Assembly (NCBI GenBank): GCA_009838075.1 | Contig: VXSG01000031.1 | Coordinates: 1-53,814 of the forward strand | DNA: 53,814 nucleotides | From: Boseongicola sp. SB0665_bin_10 | GTDB lineage: Bacteria > Pseudomonadota > Alphaproteobacteria > Rhodobacterales > Rhodobacteraceae | Direction: 5' to 3' | Part shown: positions 20,170-28,577 of the stretch, piece after piece | How positions within the stretch are numbered: the first letter of the stretch is position 1 | How the letters are laid out: every line of letters starts with the position of its first letter | Position numbers and translations under genes: made by a program | Notes under the pieces: model-generated | Database searches by the model: none | What the model saw: only the letters and a program-made list of their open reading frames with translations | What the model was told of the DNA's origin: nothing

Positions 20170-20921
20170 TCAACCCCGCGACCGGAGCCACGCGCAGGGC
20201 TTGCCCGAGCATGGCGTCGTTCGGCGCAAACCAGGTTCCCGCCCCGCGCTTCGCGATTGCCAGTCCCGCCCTTTCGTCTGGTTCGAGAAGGTCGCCCAGA
20301 TCGAGCGTTTCGACCCTTTGAGTGCGCTTGCGCGAAACTGCTCCAGAATATGGCTTGGCGGGATCTCCTGCCCGTCGTCGTTCTCCCACCGAAACATGTC
20401 CTTCAATGTCTGGGATGCATGGACCCGCTCCATGCTGGTCCCAATCGCTGCTGCCCAATGATCGGATTGTGGTTCATGTGGAATTCCACATGAGCCACAC
20501 TTCGAGCAGAGGCCCGCAGACATCCGTTCCTGGTTAAGGCGGCGACGTCTCTCGCGCTGGTATCGCTTTTCCCGCGAGCGGTCGCGCCTGGGCAGCCCCT
20601 CCGCGCGGAGCCTGGCGTCCCTGGCACGGCTTGCTGCATTGTCTCGCGCCGCACAGGAGGAACAGGTCGAGCGACCCGGCTCCGGAGCGTGCCTGCCACA
20701 TCGGACACACATCCCGGCTGCGAGCCTGGCGGCCGTACGCTTGTGGAGCCTTTCGCGATCCGCCCTTTCTCGAGGCAAGGCTCGCACCGGGTCCGGTTCG
20801 GTGCAGGTTCCCGCCTGCCGCATCCTTCGCAAGGCCCGGCAGCGCGCCGAGCCCCGACGCGCTTGCGCCATCTCTCAAGGTCGCGCGCACGCCGCGCCTT
20901 GATGTCCTCCTGCTCGCACAT
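20170..20921 (-). pseudogene. Cys-rich zinc-ribbon-repeat protein, frameshifted
   Basis: An ATG at 20921 with a strong AGGAGG 7 bases upstream opens a frame (MCEQEDIKARR) encoding a repeat of the form AAGxCxxCGRxxPxxxRxxCxxC in a very basic, Arg-rich context. After CLEK (~20765) the repeat pattern continues in another frame (ERLHKRTAARLAAGMCVRCG, then CSSC), so a one-base change in the AAAGGG run near 20761-20772 splits it. A third unit begins GLCSKCGS and is then lost where a 30-bp palindrome (20469-20498) sits. Each unit carries a CxxC pair on either side of a turn, consistent with a treble-clef or ribbon-type zinc site. Function unknown; nucleic-acid binding is plausible from charge. It could be a pseudogene, a sequencing error, or a programmed frameshift. 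Confidence 0.6.
20469..20498. repeat. 30-bp near-perfect palindrome
   Basis: The two 15-base arms are complementary at all but one position, centred on GGAATTCC, with TTCATGTGG on one side and CCACATGAG on the other. It lies inside the third unit of the Cys-ribbon gene, replacing its second half. It could be an insertion scar, a mobile-element end or a protein-binding site. Confidence 0.7.
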
Positions 20922-21518
20922 TGGAGATCCTCCTTGCCGTGGGGTGGAATCCGAAGTGACGGCGCCCGGCAGGCGCTGGACCGGCCGGACGTCCTGAAGG
21001 GTCTCTGTCAGCCCTTCTGGTGGTAGTTGCACAGAAGCCCCATTGCGAGCGAACCCCCACGCCTGGATGCCGCCGCGGGTGCAAAGCCCGGTCGCGATGA
21101 TGATCTCCGTCCGGTCCGGGCGCGTCGCCTCCGCCTCGCTGCGGGAGACCACGGTGCGCCCCGCCGTCCGCCGGCCGTTCGCCTTCGGGTCGTGGGGCGG
21201 GACCGGGCGGATCTTGCCGCTCCCGAGGGCGCGGAACCGCTCGACGACGAAGCGGTCGTCGCCGTCCAGGCCGCCACCGAAGTGGTGGGTGAGGTAGGTG
21301 CATGCCGTGTTGCCGGGCATTGCCATTGCTGCGCTCATGACGCCTGTTGCGGGGGTCGGGGCTTTCGTGCGATTGAGCGGCTGCGTTGTCAGGTCGTTGG
21401 ATCTGTCGCCGGTGCCTTGCATGGCCGGACGGGCAGGAGAATTCCCGGCATTGTCAGACGTTCCCGGGGAATGCCGCACGGACCGGCGCTCCCCTCAGTG
21501 CCCTGAAAGGAGGCGGTC
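20922..21518. other. Region between Cys-ribbon gene and cold-shock gene
   Basis: On the minus strand a frame is open through the whole region, in register with the Cys-ribbon ATG. A stretch such as FGGGLDGDDRFVVERFRALGSGK (near 21200) looks moderately protein-like, but no start with a ribosome site and no family were recognised. The 5' untranslated leader of the cold-shock gene lies at the right end. Confidence 0.35.
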
Positions 21519-21728
21519 ATGTCCAGAGGAACGGTGAAGTGGTTCAACCAGGCGAAGGGATACGGGTTCATCCAGCCCGAGGACGGATCGGGGGACGCGT
21601 TTGTCCACATCAGCGCCGTAGAGAGGTCCGGCCTCACGACGTTGAACGACGGACAGAAGGTGACGTTCGAGCTCGTGTCCGGACGGAACGGAAGGATGGC
21701 CGCCGAAAACATCAAGCCGGCCGGATGA
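21519..21728 (+). CDS. Cold-shock protein (CspA family)
   Basis: This is a 69-residue single-domain nucleic-acid chaperone with the OB-fold cold-shock domain. RNP1 is KGYGFIQP and RNP2 is DAFVHIS, preceded by TVKWFNQA. It binds single-stranded RNA or DNA and melts secondary structure. The ATG at 21519 follows AAAGGAGG with a 5-base spacer. The gene is monocistronic, facing the SulP gene convergently. Whether it is cold induced cannot be read from the leader. Confidence 0.95.
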   Translation: MSRGTVKWFNQAKGYGFIQPEDGSGDAFVHISAVERSGLTTLNDGQKVTFELVSGRNGRMAAENIKPAG

Positions 21729-21937
21729 CGTCATCGCCCCTGTCCGGCTGAAGGGATGCCGGGAGCCGGCACCCTGATGCACCGGCGCAATGACGGTCGC
21801 GATGGCGACATGTCGGTTCTGCCGGATCGACAGGACGTCCGAAGTCCGGCACCGCCGAGCCTGCCCGGAAGCCAGGCCCGGCCGTTCGGCCCGGACCCAT
21901 GGACGAACCAGCCGCCATCCCGGATTCCGGCATGGGT

Positions 21938-23593
21938 TCAGGACGACGCCTGCGACTGGTTCGAGGCGGCGGCACCGGTTTCGAGCGCATCCCATGCAGC
22001 GCGTCGGGCCTCGTCGAACGTGTCGACGATCCGGTCGGTCGGCACGTTTTCGAGGATGTCGAGGCTGTGCAGGGTCTCGGCCACGTCGCCGCCGAGGCCG
22101 GTGACGATGCATTCCGTCCCCGAACCGGCCGCGAGTTCCAGGAGCCGCCCGATCACCATGGCGGTGCTGTCGTCGACATACAGGGTGTCCGAGAAGTCGA
22201 AGATGACGACCTCGTGCTCCTTGATGTCCAGGCCGATCACGCTGACCAGCCTGTGGGACGAGGCGACGCTCAGCGTTCCCCTCAGCGCCACCATGCCGAC
22301 CCGGGCCGCGAACGGGTCGGCTTCGGCCAGCGTCTCGTCGCCCTCGAAGAGCTTCGCGTCCAGCAGCGGCACCGACACCACGCTGTCGAGCTCCAGCTGC
22401 TCCAGACGGCGGGCGTGCACCATGCCGCCGGCGATCAGCCCGATGGCGACCGCCGTGATGAGGTCGACGAACACCGTGAGGCAGAGCGTGGCCAGCATCA
22501 CGAAGAGGTGCTCGCGCCTGAGCCGGCGAAGCCTCCCGATCATGCGCCAGTCGATGATGTCCCAGCCGACCTTGACCAGCACGCCTGCCAGCGCAGCGAG
22601 AGGGATCGGCTCGACATGCCGTCCGAGGCCCAGCACCAGGGCAAGCAGGAGAAGCGCACGCACGACGCCCGACACCGGCGTCGATCCTCCGGAACGGATG
22701 TTGACGACCGTGCCCATCGTGGCCCCGGCACCGGGGAGCGCGCCGATCAGTCCCGCGACCATGTTCCCGATGCCCTGGCCGACAAGCTCCCTGTCCGGGT
22801 CGTGACGGCTGCCGGTGATGGCGTCCGCCACGAGGGAGGTCAGCAGGCTGTCGACCGAGCCCAGCAGCGCGAGGATGATGGCCGGCGGCAACGCGTGCAG
22901 CAGGAATCCGGCTTGCGGCAGGGCGATCTGCAGGGCCGGCAGTCCGGTCGGGACCGGACCGATGACCGGAGCCTCGGTGAACCACAGCACGCCCAAGGCC
23001 GTCCCTGCGGCGAGCGCCACGAGCGGCCCCGGCGCGAACCGCGACAGCTTGTGCGGCCAGAGGAACCCCACGGCAAGCGTTGTCGCGCCGATGGCGAAGG
23101 CGCCGGCGTCGACGCCGCCAACGGCGGCCGGGAGCGCGCGTGCGGCGCCCATCGGTCCCCCCGTCGCGCCGGAGGCGCCGAGCAGCGGCAGCGACTGCAT
23201 CAGGATGATGATGATCCCGATGCCGGACATGAAGCCGGACACGACGACGTGAGGCGTGTAGGCCACGAAGCGGCCGATCTTCGAGACGCCGAGAAGGACC
23301 TGCAGCAGGCCTGCGAGAACGACGACGGTCAGGGCCTCGGCGAGGCTGGATGCATGGCTGGTGAGCACCACCGCCATCGCGACGGTCATGGGAGCGGTCG
23401 GACCGGATATCTGGGAACGCGTGCCGCCGAACACCGACGCGAAGAAGCCGACCGCGATCGCGCCGTAGAGACCGGCAGCCGCGCCCATCCCGGAAGCGAT
23501 GCCGAAGCCGAGGGCGACCGGCAGCGCCACCACCATGGATGTGACGCCTCCGAAAAGGTCGCCGCGCAGCGTGTCGAGGTCGTAGCGGCCCAT
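21938..23593 (-). CDS. SulP-family inorganic anion transporter with STAS domain
   Basis: This is an inner-membrane SLC26/SulP transporter of ~551 residues. The start region YDLDTLRGDLFGGVTSMVVA and the block LPVALGFGIASGMGAAAGLYGAI are typical, as are SQISGPTAPMTVAMAVVL (anion-binding region) and about 12-14 hydrophobic segments. A C-terminal STAS domain (VGMVALRGTLSVASSHRL then DFSDTLYVDDSTAMVIGRLL) lies at ~430-540. I chose ATG 23593 because family homology starts there; the frame continues to a TTG at 23692 without homology. Sulfate, bicarbonate and other anions are transported by members. The substrate here is unknown; no carbonic anhydrase or sulfate gene is adjacent. Confidence 0.9.
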   Translation of the reverse strand: MGRYDLDTLRGDLFGGVTSMVVALPVALGFGIASGMGAAAGLYGAIAVGFFASVFGGTRSQISGPTAPMTVAMAVVLTSHASSLAEALTVVVLAGLLQVLLGVSKIGRFVAYTPHVVVSGFMSGIGIIIILMQSLPLLGASGATGGPMGAARALPAAVGGVDAGAFAIGATTLAVGFLWPHKLSRFAPGPLVALAAGTALGVLWFTEAPVIGPVPTGLPALQIALPQAGFLLHALPPAIILALLGSVDSLLTSLVADAITGSRHDPDRELVGQGIGNMVAGLIGALPGAGATMGTVVNIRSGGSTPVSGVVRALLLLALVLGLGRHVEPIPLAALAGVLVKVGWDIIDWRMIGRLRRLRREHLFVMLATLCLTVFVDLITAVAIGLIAGGMVHARRLEQLELDSVVSVPLLDAKLFEGDETLAEADPFAARVGMVALRGTLSVASSHRLVSVIGLDIKEHEVVIFDFSDTLYVDDSTAMVIGRLLELAAGSGTECIVTGLGGDVAETLHSLDILENVPTDRIVDTFDEARRAAWDALETGAAASNQSQASS

Positions 23594-23792
23594 CCTGTCA
23601 GGCCTGGGCCCGCATCGCGGGGCGCGGGCATGGTCCGCGACGGAAACCGCGTCCGCCGGGCGACAGCGTGGACCGGTGACGGCGAGGGCCAATGCCGGGA
23701 GAGGCTGCGTTCCGCCAAAGCGGTGATCGGCGTGCCGGAACGGCAGGCATCTTGGCGCCTGGGGACGGTCCGGCCATTCGCTTGGTCTCCCT

Positions 23793-24263
23793 TTACAGGC
23801 CGATTTCCGTGAACGGCCCGAACTTGCCGCCGGGGCGGGCTGAGGTCAAGACGCGGACCTGGCCGCCGGGAGGCCGCGCCCATCCCAGCGGGTGATGCGC
23901 CTCCATCATCGCCTCCCACAAGCGGCGGTCGTCGGCGTCGCCCGTCGCGTCGAGCGAGACGGGGCCAAGATCTTCCAGTGCTCAGGCCAGCCTGGTGTCG
24001 GGAACGTCACGGGCCGGGACGGCGGGAGCGACGGCCGGATCCGGCATGTCGCGGGCGGGCGGAAGCTCGATCCCGATGCGCTCCGCGAGCGCTGGCAGCG
24101 CCGCCGCCGCCGCCGACAGACACCGGCGGCCGAGGGCGTTGAGCCAGCCGGTGCGCTCGCACAGCTCGCGGGCCAGCGAATGCCGCGTGTGCTCCCCTGA
24201 GCGCAAGGCAACGGCGAGCCAGTCAAGCGTGCGCGAATCGAAGTGGCGGAGACCGACCTGCAT
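23793..24263 (-). pseudogene. DUF4338-type protein remnant (mobile-element associated)
   Basis: The frame starting at ATG 24263 (MQVGLRHFDSRTLDWLAVAL) has the N-terminal pattern of DUF4338/transposase-associated proteins: LARELCERTGWLNALGR. An in-frame TGA at 23982-23984 interrupts it. The same frame then continues with the next conserved block (LEDLGPVSLDATGDADDRRL, WEAMMEAHHPLGW, GGQVRVLTSARPGGKFG) until a TAA at 23793. The family's C-terminal half is missing. So this is a truncated gene with one nonsense mutation. DUF4338 occurs in IS-linked proteins and in the Druantia defence system; the length and context here point to an IS remnant. Confidence 0.6.
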
Positions 24264-25026
24264 GCCTGCGCCATGCAGGAACCCGATCACCTGCATAAGC
24301 ATGGGACTTTGAAAGGTTGGACGTGAGGTGGAGACCAGGGCGTATCGATGCGATTGCGGCGTTGGGTGCGCCAATTGCAAGGGTCGCGGAAAGTTCAAGG
24401 AATGCGGGGCTTGGATTGCCACGACCAAGGCGATCTGGCACCGAAATCACGAAACCGGAAACAACGCAACTGCAAGACAATGGAGAGGAGGAAGCGCGCT
24501 GTCGCGGAAATCGTGCCGGTTCGGCGAAGTGCTGTTCGCAAACTGCCTTGACGCTCGTGAGTTCGGCGACATTCCGAACATGTTGCTGAAAGTCCGCGAA
24601 AGAAGGATGGCTGCTGCCTGCGCGAAGACATCCACGGCGAAGCCACGCGTCGCTGCATGAGCTGACCAGCCTTTCCGGCGACCGCCATCCGGCGCGAGAT
24701 CGAGAGTGCGTTGCCCACGGGTTGCCTGATCCCGCTGTCGAGGGGTGCCCGGTGATGGAGGAGGCGTACGAAGGAGGCGTCGAGGCAGTTCCTGCGCGTG
24801 GCGGCGCGTGCCCGCCGAAGGAACGGGCAGCGGGGTCATCCGGAACCGCGGCCCATTTCATGCGCAAGCGATCGATGAGGAAGGGGCGTGAGAGACGCCG
24901 CTGTGAGAGACCCCGCGCGCCAGGCGGTCTCGCGGACCTGACCGCGATGGTCGATGAGGCCAGGGCCAAGGCCCGCACCGGGACGTCCGATCGCGGCCAG
25001 GTTCGCCAGGAACTTGCGGCCGGCCT
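24264..25026. other. Intergenic region, no supported gene
   Basis: About 760 bases without a convincing gene. A plus-strand frame (24328-24660) starts with several Cys residues (CDCGVGCANCKG) but has no ribosome site and no family resemblance beyond that. It is noted only as a weak possibility. Confidence 0.4.
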
Positions 25027-25701
25027 TCAGGCCGTCGATCGGACGCTCCGGTCGACGAGTCTGGCCACCGCCTCTTCGGTCTGGGTGAAGTGCCTGTCCT
25101 GGAGAGCGATTGCGGCAGGAAGGTCGCGGGCGATGACCGCGTGCATGATCTCCTCATGTTCCCTGTTGAAGTCGTGAACCACCGCGGGTCCGGCGCCGGC
25201 ATGAACCAGCAGCAGCTTGCGGTAGCGCCCCGCCTGGTCGGCCAGCGTGTCCCAGAACCGCAGAAGCCAGGGAGAGCCGCAGGCGGCGAACACCGCGCAG
25301 TGGAACTCGCGGTGGAGCCGCTCCCAGGTGACGGTCTTCTCCGCCGCGTCCGAGAAATCGGGAAACGGCGTCCGCTTCAGCAGGTGAAACGACCGCATCA
25401 TTTCCGCTTCCCAGGCCGCGTCGCCCAGCTCGATGGCCCGGGCCAGGCACAACCGCCCGATTTCCCTTCGGGTTCGAATGATGTCGCGAAAGTCCTCGAC
25501 ATCGATCGGGGCCACGCGTCCGCCGCGATGGCTCTTCCAGGCGACCAGGCCCTCGCTCGCCAGCCGCATGAGGGCCTCGCGGGTCGGCGTCAGGCCGAGC
25601 CGATAGCGTTCGTTGAGTTCGGATATCCGCAGCCGGTCGCCCGGCATGAGCGGGCCATGCAGGATTTCGTGACGAAGCAACTGATAAGCGTCTGTACCCA
25701 T
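25027..25701 (-). CDS. GntR-family transcriptional regulator, FCD (FadR) type
   Basis: This is a DNA-binding repressor or activator of 224 residues. The N-terminal winged helix (residues ~5-65) contains GPLMPGDRLRISELNERYRLG then TPTREALMRLASEGLV. The C-terminal helical FCD ligand-binding domain shows the metal-ligand pattern: D/E in WERLHREFH, and H in HDFNREHEEIMHAVIARD. The start is taken at ATG 25701 (MGTDAYQLLRHEIL) because GGAG lies 6 bases before it; a GTG at 25722 is also in frame. It is divergent from the MocR gene across a ~420-bp region with an AT-rich patch, so it may regulate that gene or itself. The ligand is probably an organic acid. Confidence 0.9.
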   Translation of the reverse strand: MGTDAYQLLRHEILHGPLMPGDRLRISELNERYRLGLTPTREALMRLASEGLVAWKSHRGGRVAPIDVEDFRDIIRTRREIGRLCLARAIELGDAAWEAEMMRSFHLLKRTPFPDFSDAAEKTVTWERLHREFHCAVFAACGSPWLLRFWDTLADQAGRYRKLLLVHAGAGPAVVHDFNREHEEIMHAVIARDLPAAIALQDRHFTQTEEAVARLVDRSVRSTA

Positions 25702-26121
25702 GTGCTTCTCCATCGTTCTCACGGATAAATGATATGTAGTAACTTTTTTTCGTTTGCCAAGCTGATTTTATATGAAGAATATAGAAATATACCAAAAGTG
25801 ATTGAATGTGTGAAAGATGCCTATTTCCGCGAAACCTCTTGAACACGTGTTCAGCAGTCGGCCGGCGCCGTGCGACGAAATGCCCGTAAGCCGCTCGAAC
25901 GGTCGGTCGCGCCCTGAAGATCCGCATGCGAGGCCCGCACCGACACCGAATCCCGCCCAGTCACGCCTCCCGACCCTCCGCTCCTTTTGCGGGGCGCGGG
26001 GGCTCCGACCGTCCCGCGACGCAGCGCGAATGCGCCGCGCCCGGATGGCGCTTCCCGGACGCGCCTGCCGCGTCAGCAACGGCCGTTGGCGCCTGAACGT
26101 CACGACGCGAGGGGACCCGTC
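25702..26121. promoter_or_regulatory. Divergent promoter region between GntR and MocR regulators
   Basis: The segment 25725-25800 is strikingly AT-rich for this genome (runs such as AACTTTTTTTCG and TTTTATATGAAGAATATAG) and sits directly upstream of the GntR gene. It likely holds the GntR promoter and operators. The rest, 25810-26121, is GC-rich with no gene and precedes the MocR ribosome site GAGGGG. Confidence 0.5.
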
Positions 26122-27618
26122 ATGCTGATTCGTCTTGATTCGTCGCAGCGCACGCCGCTGACCGAGCAGATCGTCAAGGGGGTCGCACGCCTGATCCAGG
26201 ACCGTGTGCTTCGGCCCGGCGCCCGCCTGCCGTCCATCCGCCATTTCGCTGCCACCCACAATGTCAGCAAGTTCACGGTCGTGAACGCCTACGACCAGCT
26301 TGTCGTGTCGGGCTGTGTCCGGTCGCGGCCCGGTGCCGGCTTCTACGTCAGCAGGCCGTGCCAGCTGGAGGAGACGGCCGAGACGGAACCGCAGGCAGAC
26401 GGGGCCAGGGACGTGCTCTGGCTCATGCGGAGGCAGACGAACCAGAAGTGCTTCCGGCACCGGCCCGGCAGCGGGTGGCTGCCGCAATCATGGCACGAGG
26501 AGAACGGGCTGGATCGGGCGATGCGCGAACTGGCGCGCCGGAAGGTCGACGGCCTGGACAGCGGCTATGGCGATCCGCTGGGCTATGCCCCGTTGCGCAC
26601 GCATGTCTGTCGCCTGCTTGCCGAACATGGCATCGAGGCGTGTCCGAAACAGATTCTGCTGACCGGCGGTGTCGCCGGCGGCGTGGACCTTGTGGCCCGT
26701 CACCTCGTCCGGCCGGACGACGCCGTCCTGGTCGACGATCCCGGCTTCTACCAGTGGTTCGGGCACATGCGCGCCCTTGGGGCCGTCGTCCACGGGGTGC
26801 CGTGGACAGGGGAAGGACCCGACCTGGAACGGCTTGAGGAGCTTGCGAAAGCGCACCGTCCCCGCCTGTTCATCACCACCCCGGTCGTCCAGAACCCGAC
26901 CGGCGCCAGCATCTCCCCGGGAAACGCGTTCAAGCTCCTGAAGCTTGCGGAACGCTACGACTTCCGCATCGTCGAGGACGCCATCTTCGCCCTGTGCCAT
27001 CCGGACGCTCCGCCGCGCCTCGCCGGGCTCGATCAGCTGGATCGGGTGATCTTCGTGACCAGCTTCTCGAAGATCCTGTCGCCGCGCCTTCGCGTCGGGA
27101 TGCTCGCCGGCCACAAGGACCTCGTCGGTGACCTGGCCGACCTGAAGCTCCTGACCCAGTCGGCAAGTTCCGAATATGCCGAGCGGCTGGTCTGCGAGGT
27201 CATCGACCAGGGGAGCTACCGGAAGCTTCGCGGCAGGCTCGTTGCCAGGGTCCAGAAAGCCCGCGTCGCCGCGATCCAGCGCCTGGAGGCGTTCGGCCTC
27301 GGCCCGGCCGACGACGGGACGCACGGGCTGTTCGCCTGGCTGGACGTTCCCGGGCACGCCGACACGACGCCCCTTGCCGAGGCCGCGATAGAGCGCAGCA
27401 TGCTGCTGGCGCCCGGGGCCCTGTTCCAGCCCGACATGGAGCCCTCGCCAAAGATGCGCTTCAATGTCGCCTACTGCCAGGACGACAGCATGTTTCGCGA
27501 ACTCGATCTCCTCCTCAATGCCACCGCCCGTGGTGGCAGCCGGCAATGGGCCGGGGCGGGACGACCGAGGCGGGAGGCGCGTCATCCGGTGCCGGCGGCG
27601 ACCGGCCACCATCCCTGA
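26122..27618 (+). CDS. MocR-type (PdxR-like) PLP-dependent transcriptional regulator
   Basis: This regulator of ~498 residues fuses a GntR-type winged helix (residues 1-70: TPLTEQIVKGVARLIQDRVL, RLPSIRHFAATHNVSKFTV) to a fold-type I aminotransferase domain (~100-480). In the latter I see LLTGGVAGGVDLVARHLV, the Asn/Pro segment TPVVQNPTGASIS, and the PLP-lysine region TSFSKILSPRLRVGMLAG. MocR proteins sense PLP, amines or amino acids and often control a neighbouring catabolic or transport gene; none is adjacent here apart from the divergent GntR. The start is ATG 26122 after GAGGGG. The frame opens earlier without homology. Confidence 0.9.
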   Translation: MLIRLDSSQRTPLTEQIVKGVARLIQDRVLRPGARLPSIRHFAATHNVSKFTVVNAYDQLVVSGCVRSRPGAGFYVSRPCQLEETAETEPQADGARDVLWLMRRQTNQKCFRHRPGSGWLPQSWHEENGLDRAMRELARRKVDGLDSGYGDPLGYAPLRTHVCRLLAEHGIEACPKQILLTGGVAGGVDLVARHLVRPDDAVLVDDPGFYQWFGHMRALGAVVHGVPWTGEGPDLERLEELAKAHRPRLFITTPVVQNPTGASISPGNAFKLLKLAERYDFRIVEDAIFALCHPDAPPRLAGLDQLDRVIFVTSFSKILSPRLRVGMLAGHKDLVGDLADLKLLTQSASSEYAERLVCEVIDQGSYRKLRGRLVARVQKARVAAIQRLEAFGLGPADDGTHGLFAWLDVPGHADTTPLAEAAIERSMLLAPGALFQPDMEPSPKMRFNVAYCQDDSMFRELDLLLNATARGGSRQWAGAGRPRREARHPVPAATGHHP

Positions 27619-28577
27619 ACGGGATTGAACGAACCCGCTGTCGCGGGATCGGCATCGATCCGGCTTCCCGAGCGTACAGTCCCGAAGGGGAACCGCGGCA
27701 GCTCCCGCCGTGAGGGCTGGCGGCCCACGGCCGGGAACGACAGCCTGCCGCAAGCGTGGAGGCCCGGCAAGCATGGGATTTCGGCGCGGCGACGGACCGT
27801 GAGGGACTCGCGCTTGAAGACAGGCGCCACGGCGCTCGGCCAAAACCACGAAAGCCGGTCAGGAAACCGGGAACCGGCGCAGGGGCAGGTGAACCGATCG
27901 ACCCGTTCAGCGCATGTTCGCGCGTCCGGTCGCGGCTTGCATCGGCAGACCCGCAAGAGGTGTCGCTCCGCCAGTCCGGATGCCTGACCAGGTAGGCGCC
28001 GGCACGGTTCCTGCCGCCCCGACCTGGCCGGTGCAATGTCAAAACCCGGCGGCGCCTGTCATCGTCAACTTAAAGCCGCTCACTTTTTGTCAAAGCATTA
28101 TTGCACACTTTTTCAGGAAGAGCGGCCCGGATTTGGGAGCATGCTTCCCAGGTGTTTCTCCGCGCTGCGCGCCGGACGCAGGGGGCGAAGCGACACCGGA
28201 GGCCGGCGGTCCCAATGCCCGGGACCAGCGACACCCAACGCGGCAATTCCCTCATCCGCCCCGGTCCGTTGCGGCCGCGAGCGTCCGCAACGGACCGATG
28301 GATCCGGCAGGCCCTGTACCGGTCGGATCGCCGGAACAGTGCCTGCGGGAACACGGAACCAGGACCAGCGGGACTGACAGGACTGTGAAAGCGGGAACAC
28401 GGATCCAGGACCGGCGGGATTGACGGGACCGTGATTGCGGGACCGAAGGCACTGTCTTTCGAAAAGCAAGCAAACCGTGCCTGCCAATTACCTGATTCCA
28501 TTCGCATTTTTCCGACGTCCATCCGGAAAGCGGGACCAGCAGTCCCGTTCAACTGACCAAGGAAAAGGAATCGGGAA
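27619..28577. other. Intergenic region with AT patch and tandem repeat
   Basis: About 960 bases without a supported gene lie before the giant surface-protein gene. An AT-richer island (28065-28115) may be its promoter. A 46-bp tandem duplication lies at 28345-28436. Frames in the first half are high-GC noise. Confidence 0.45.
28345..28436 (+). repeat. 46-bp tandem duplication (two units)
   Basis: Units at 28345-28390 and 28391-28436 both begin GCGGGAACACGGA and share CCAGGACC and GCGGGA in the same register, with a few substitutions. A third partial unit starts GCGGGACCG at 28437. The repeat lies ~140 bp upstream of the surface-protein start codon, in what should be its leader. Confidence 0.75.

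Noticed and set aside
21899-23812. 637-codon open frame on the plus strand
   Set aside because: It is antisense to the SulP gene, very rich in Asp/Arg/His/Gln, without structure or a family.
24328-24660. Plus-strand frame with CDCGVGCANCKG near its start
   Set aside because: The Cys spacing hinted at a zinc ribbon, but there is no ribosome site, the rest is compositionally random, and the minus strand is equally open.
27625-27987. Plus-strand frame that looked faintly like a group II intron leader region
   Set aside because: No reverse transcriptase, domain V or intron boundary was found nearby; the resemblance is only compositional.
28345-28436. Possible CRISPR array
   Set aside because: There are only two adjacent 46-bp units without spacers and no cas genes anywhere in the window.
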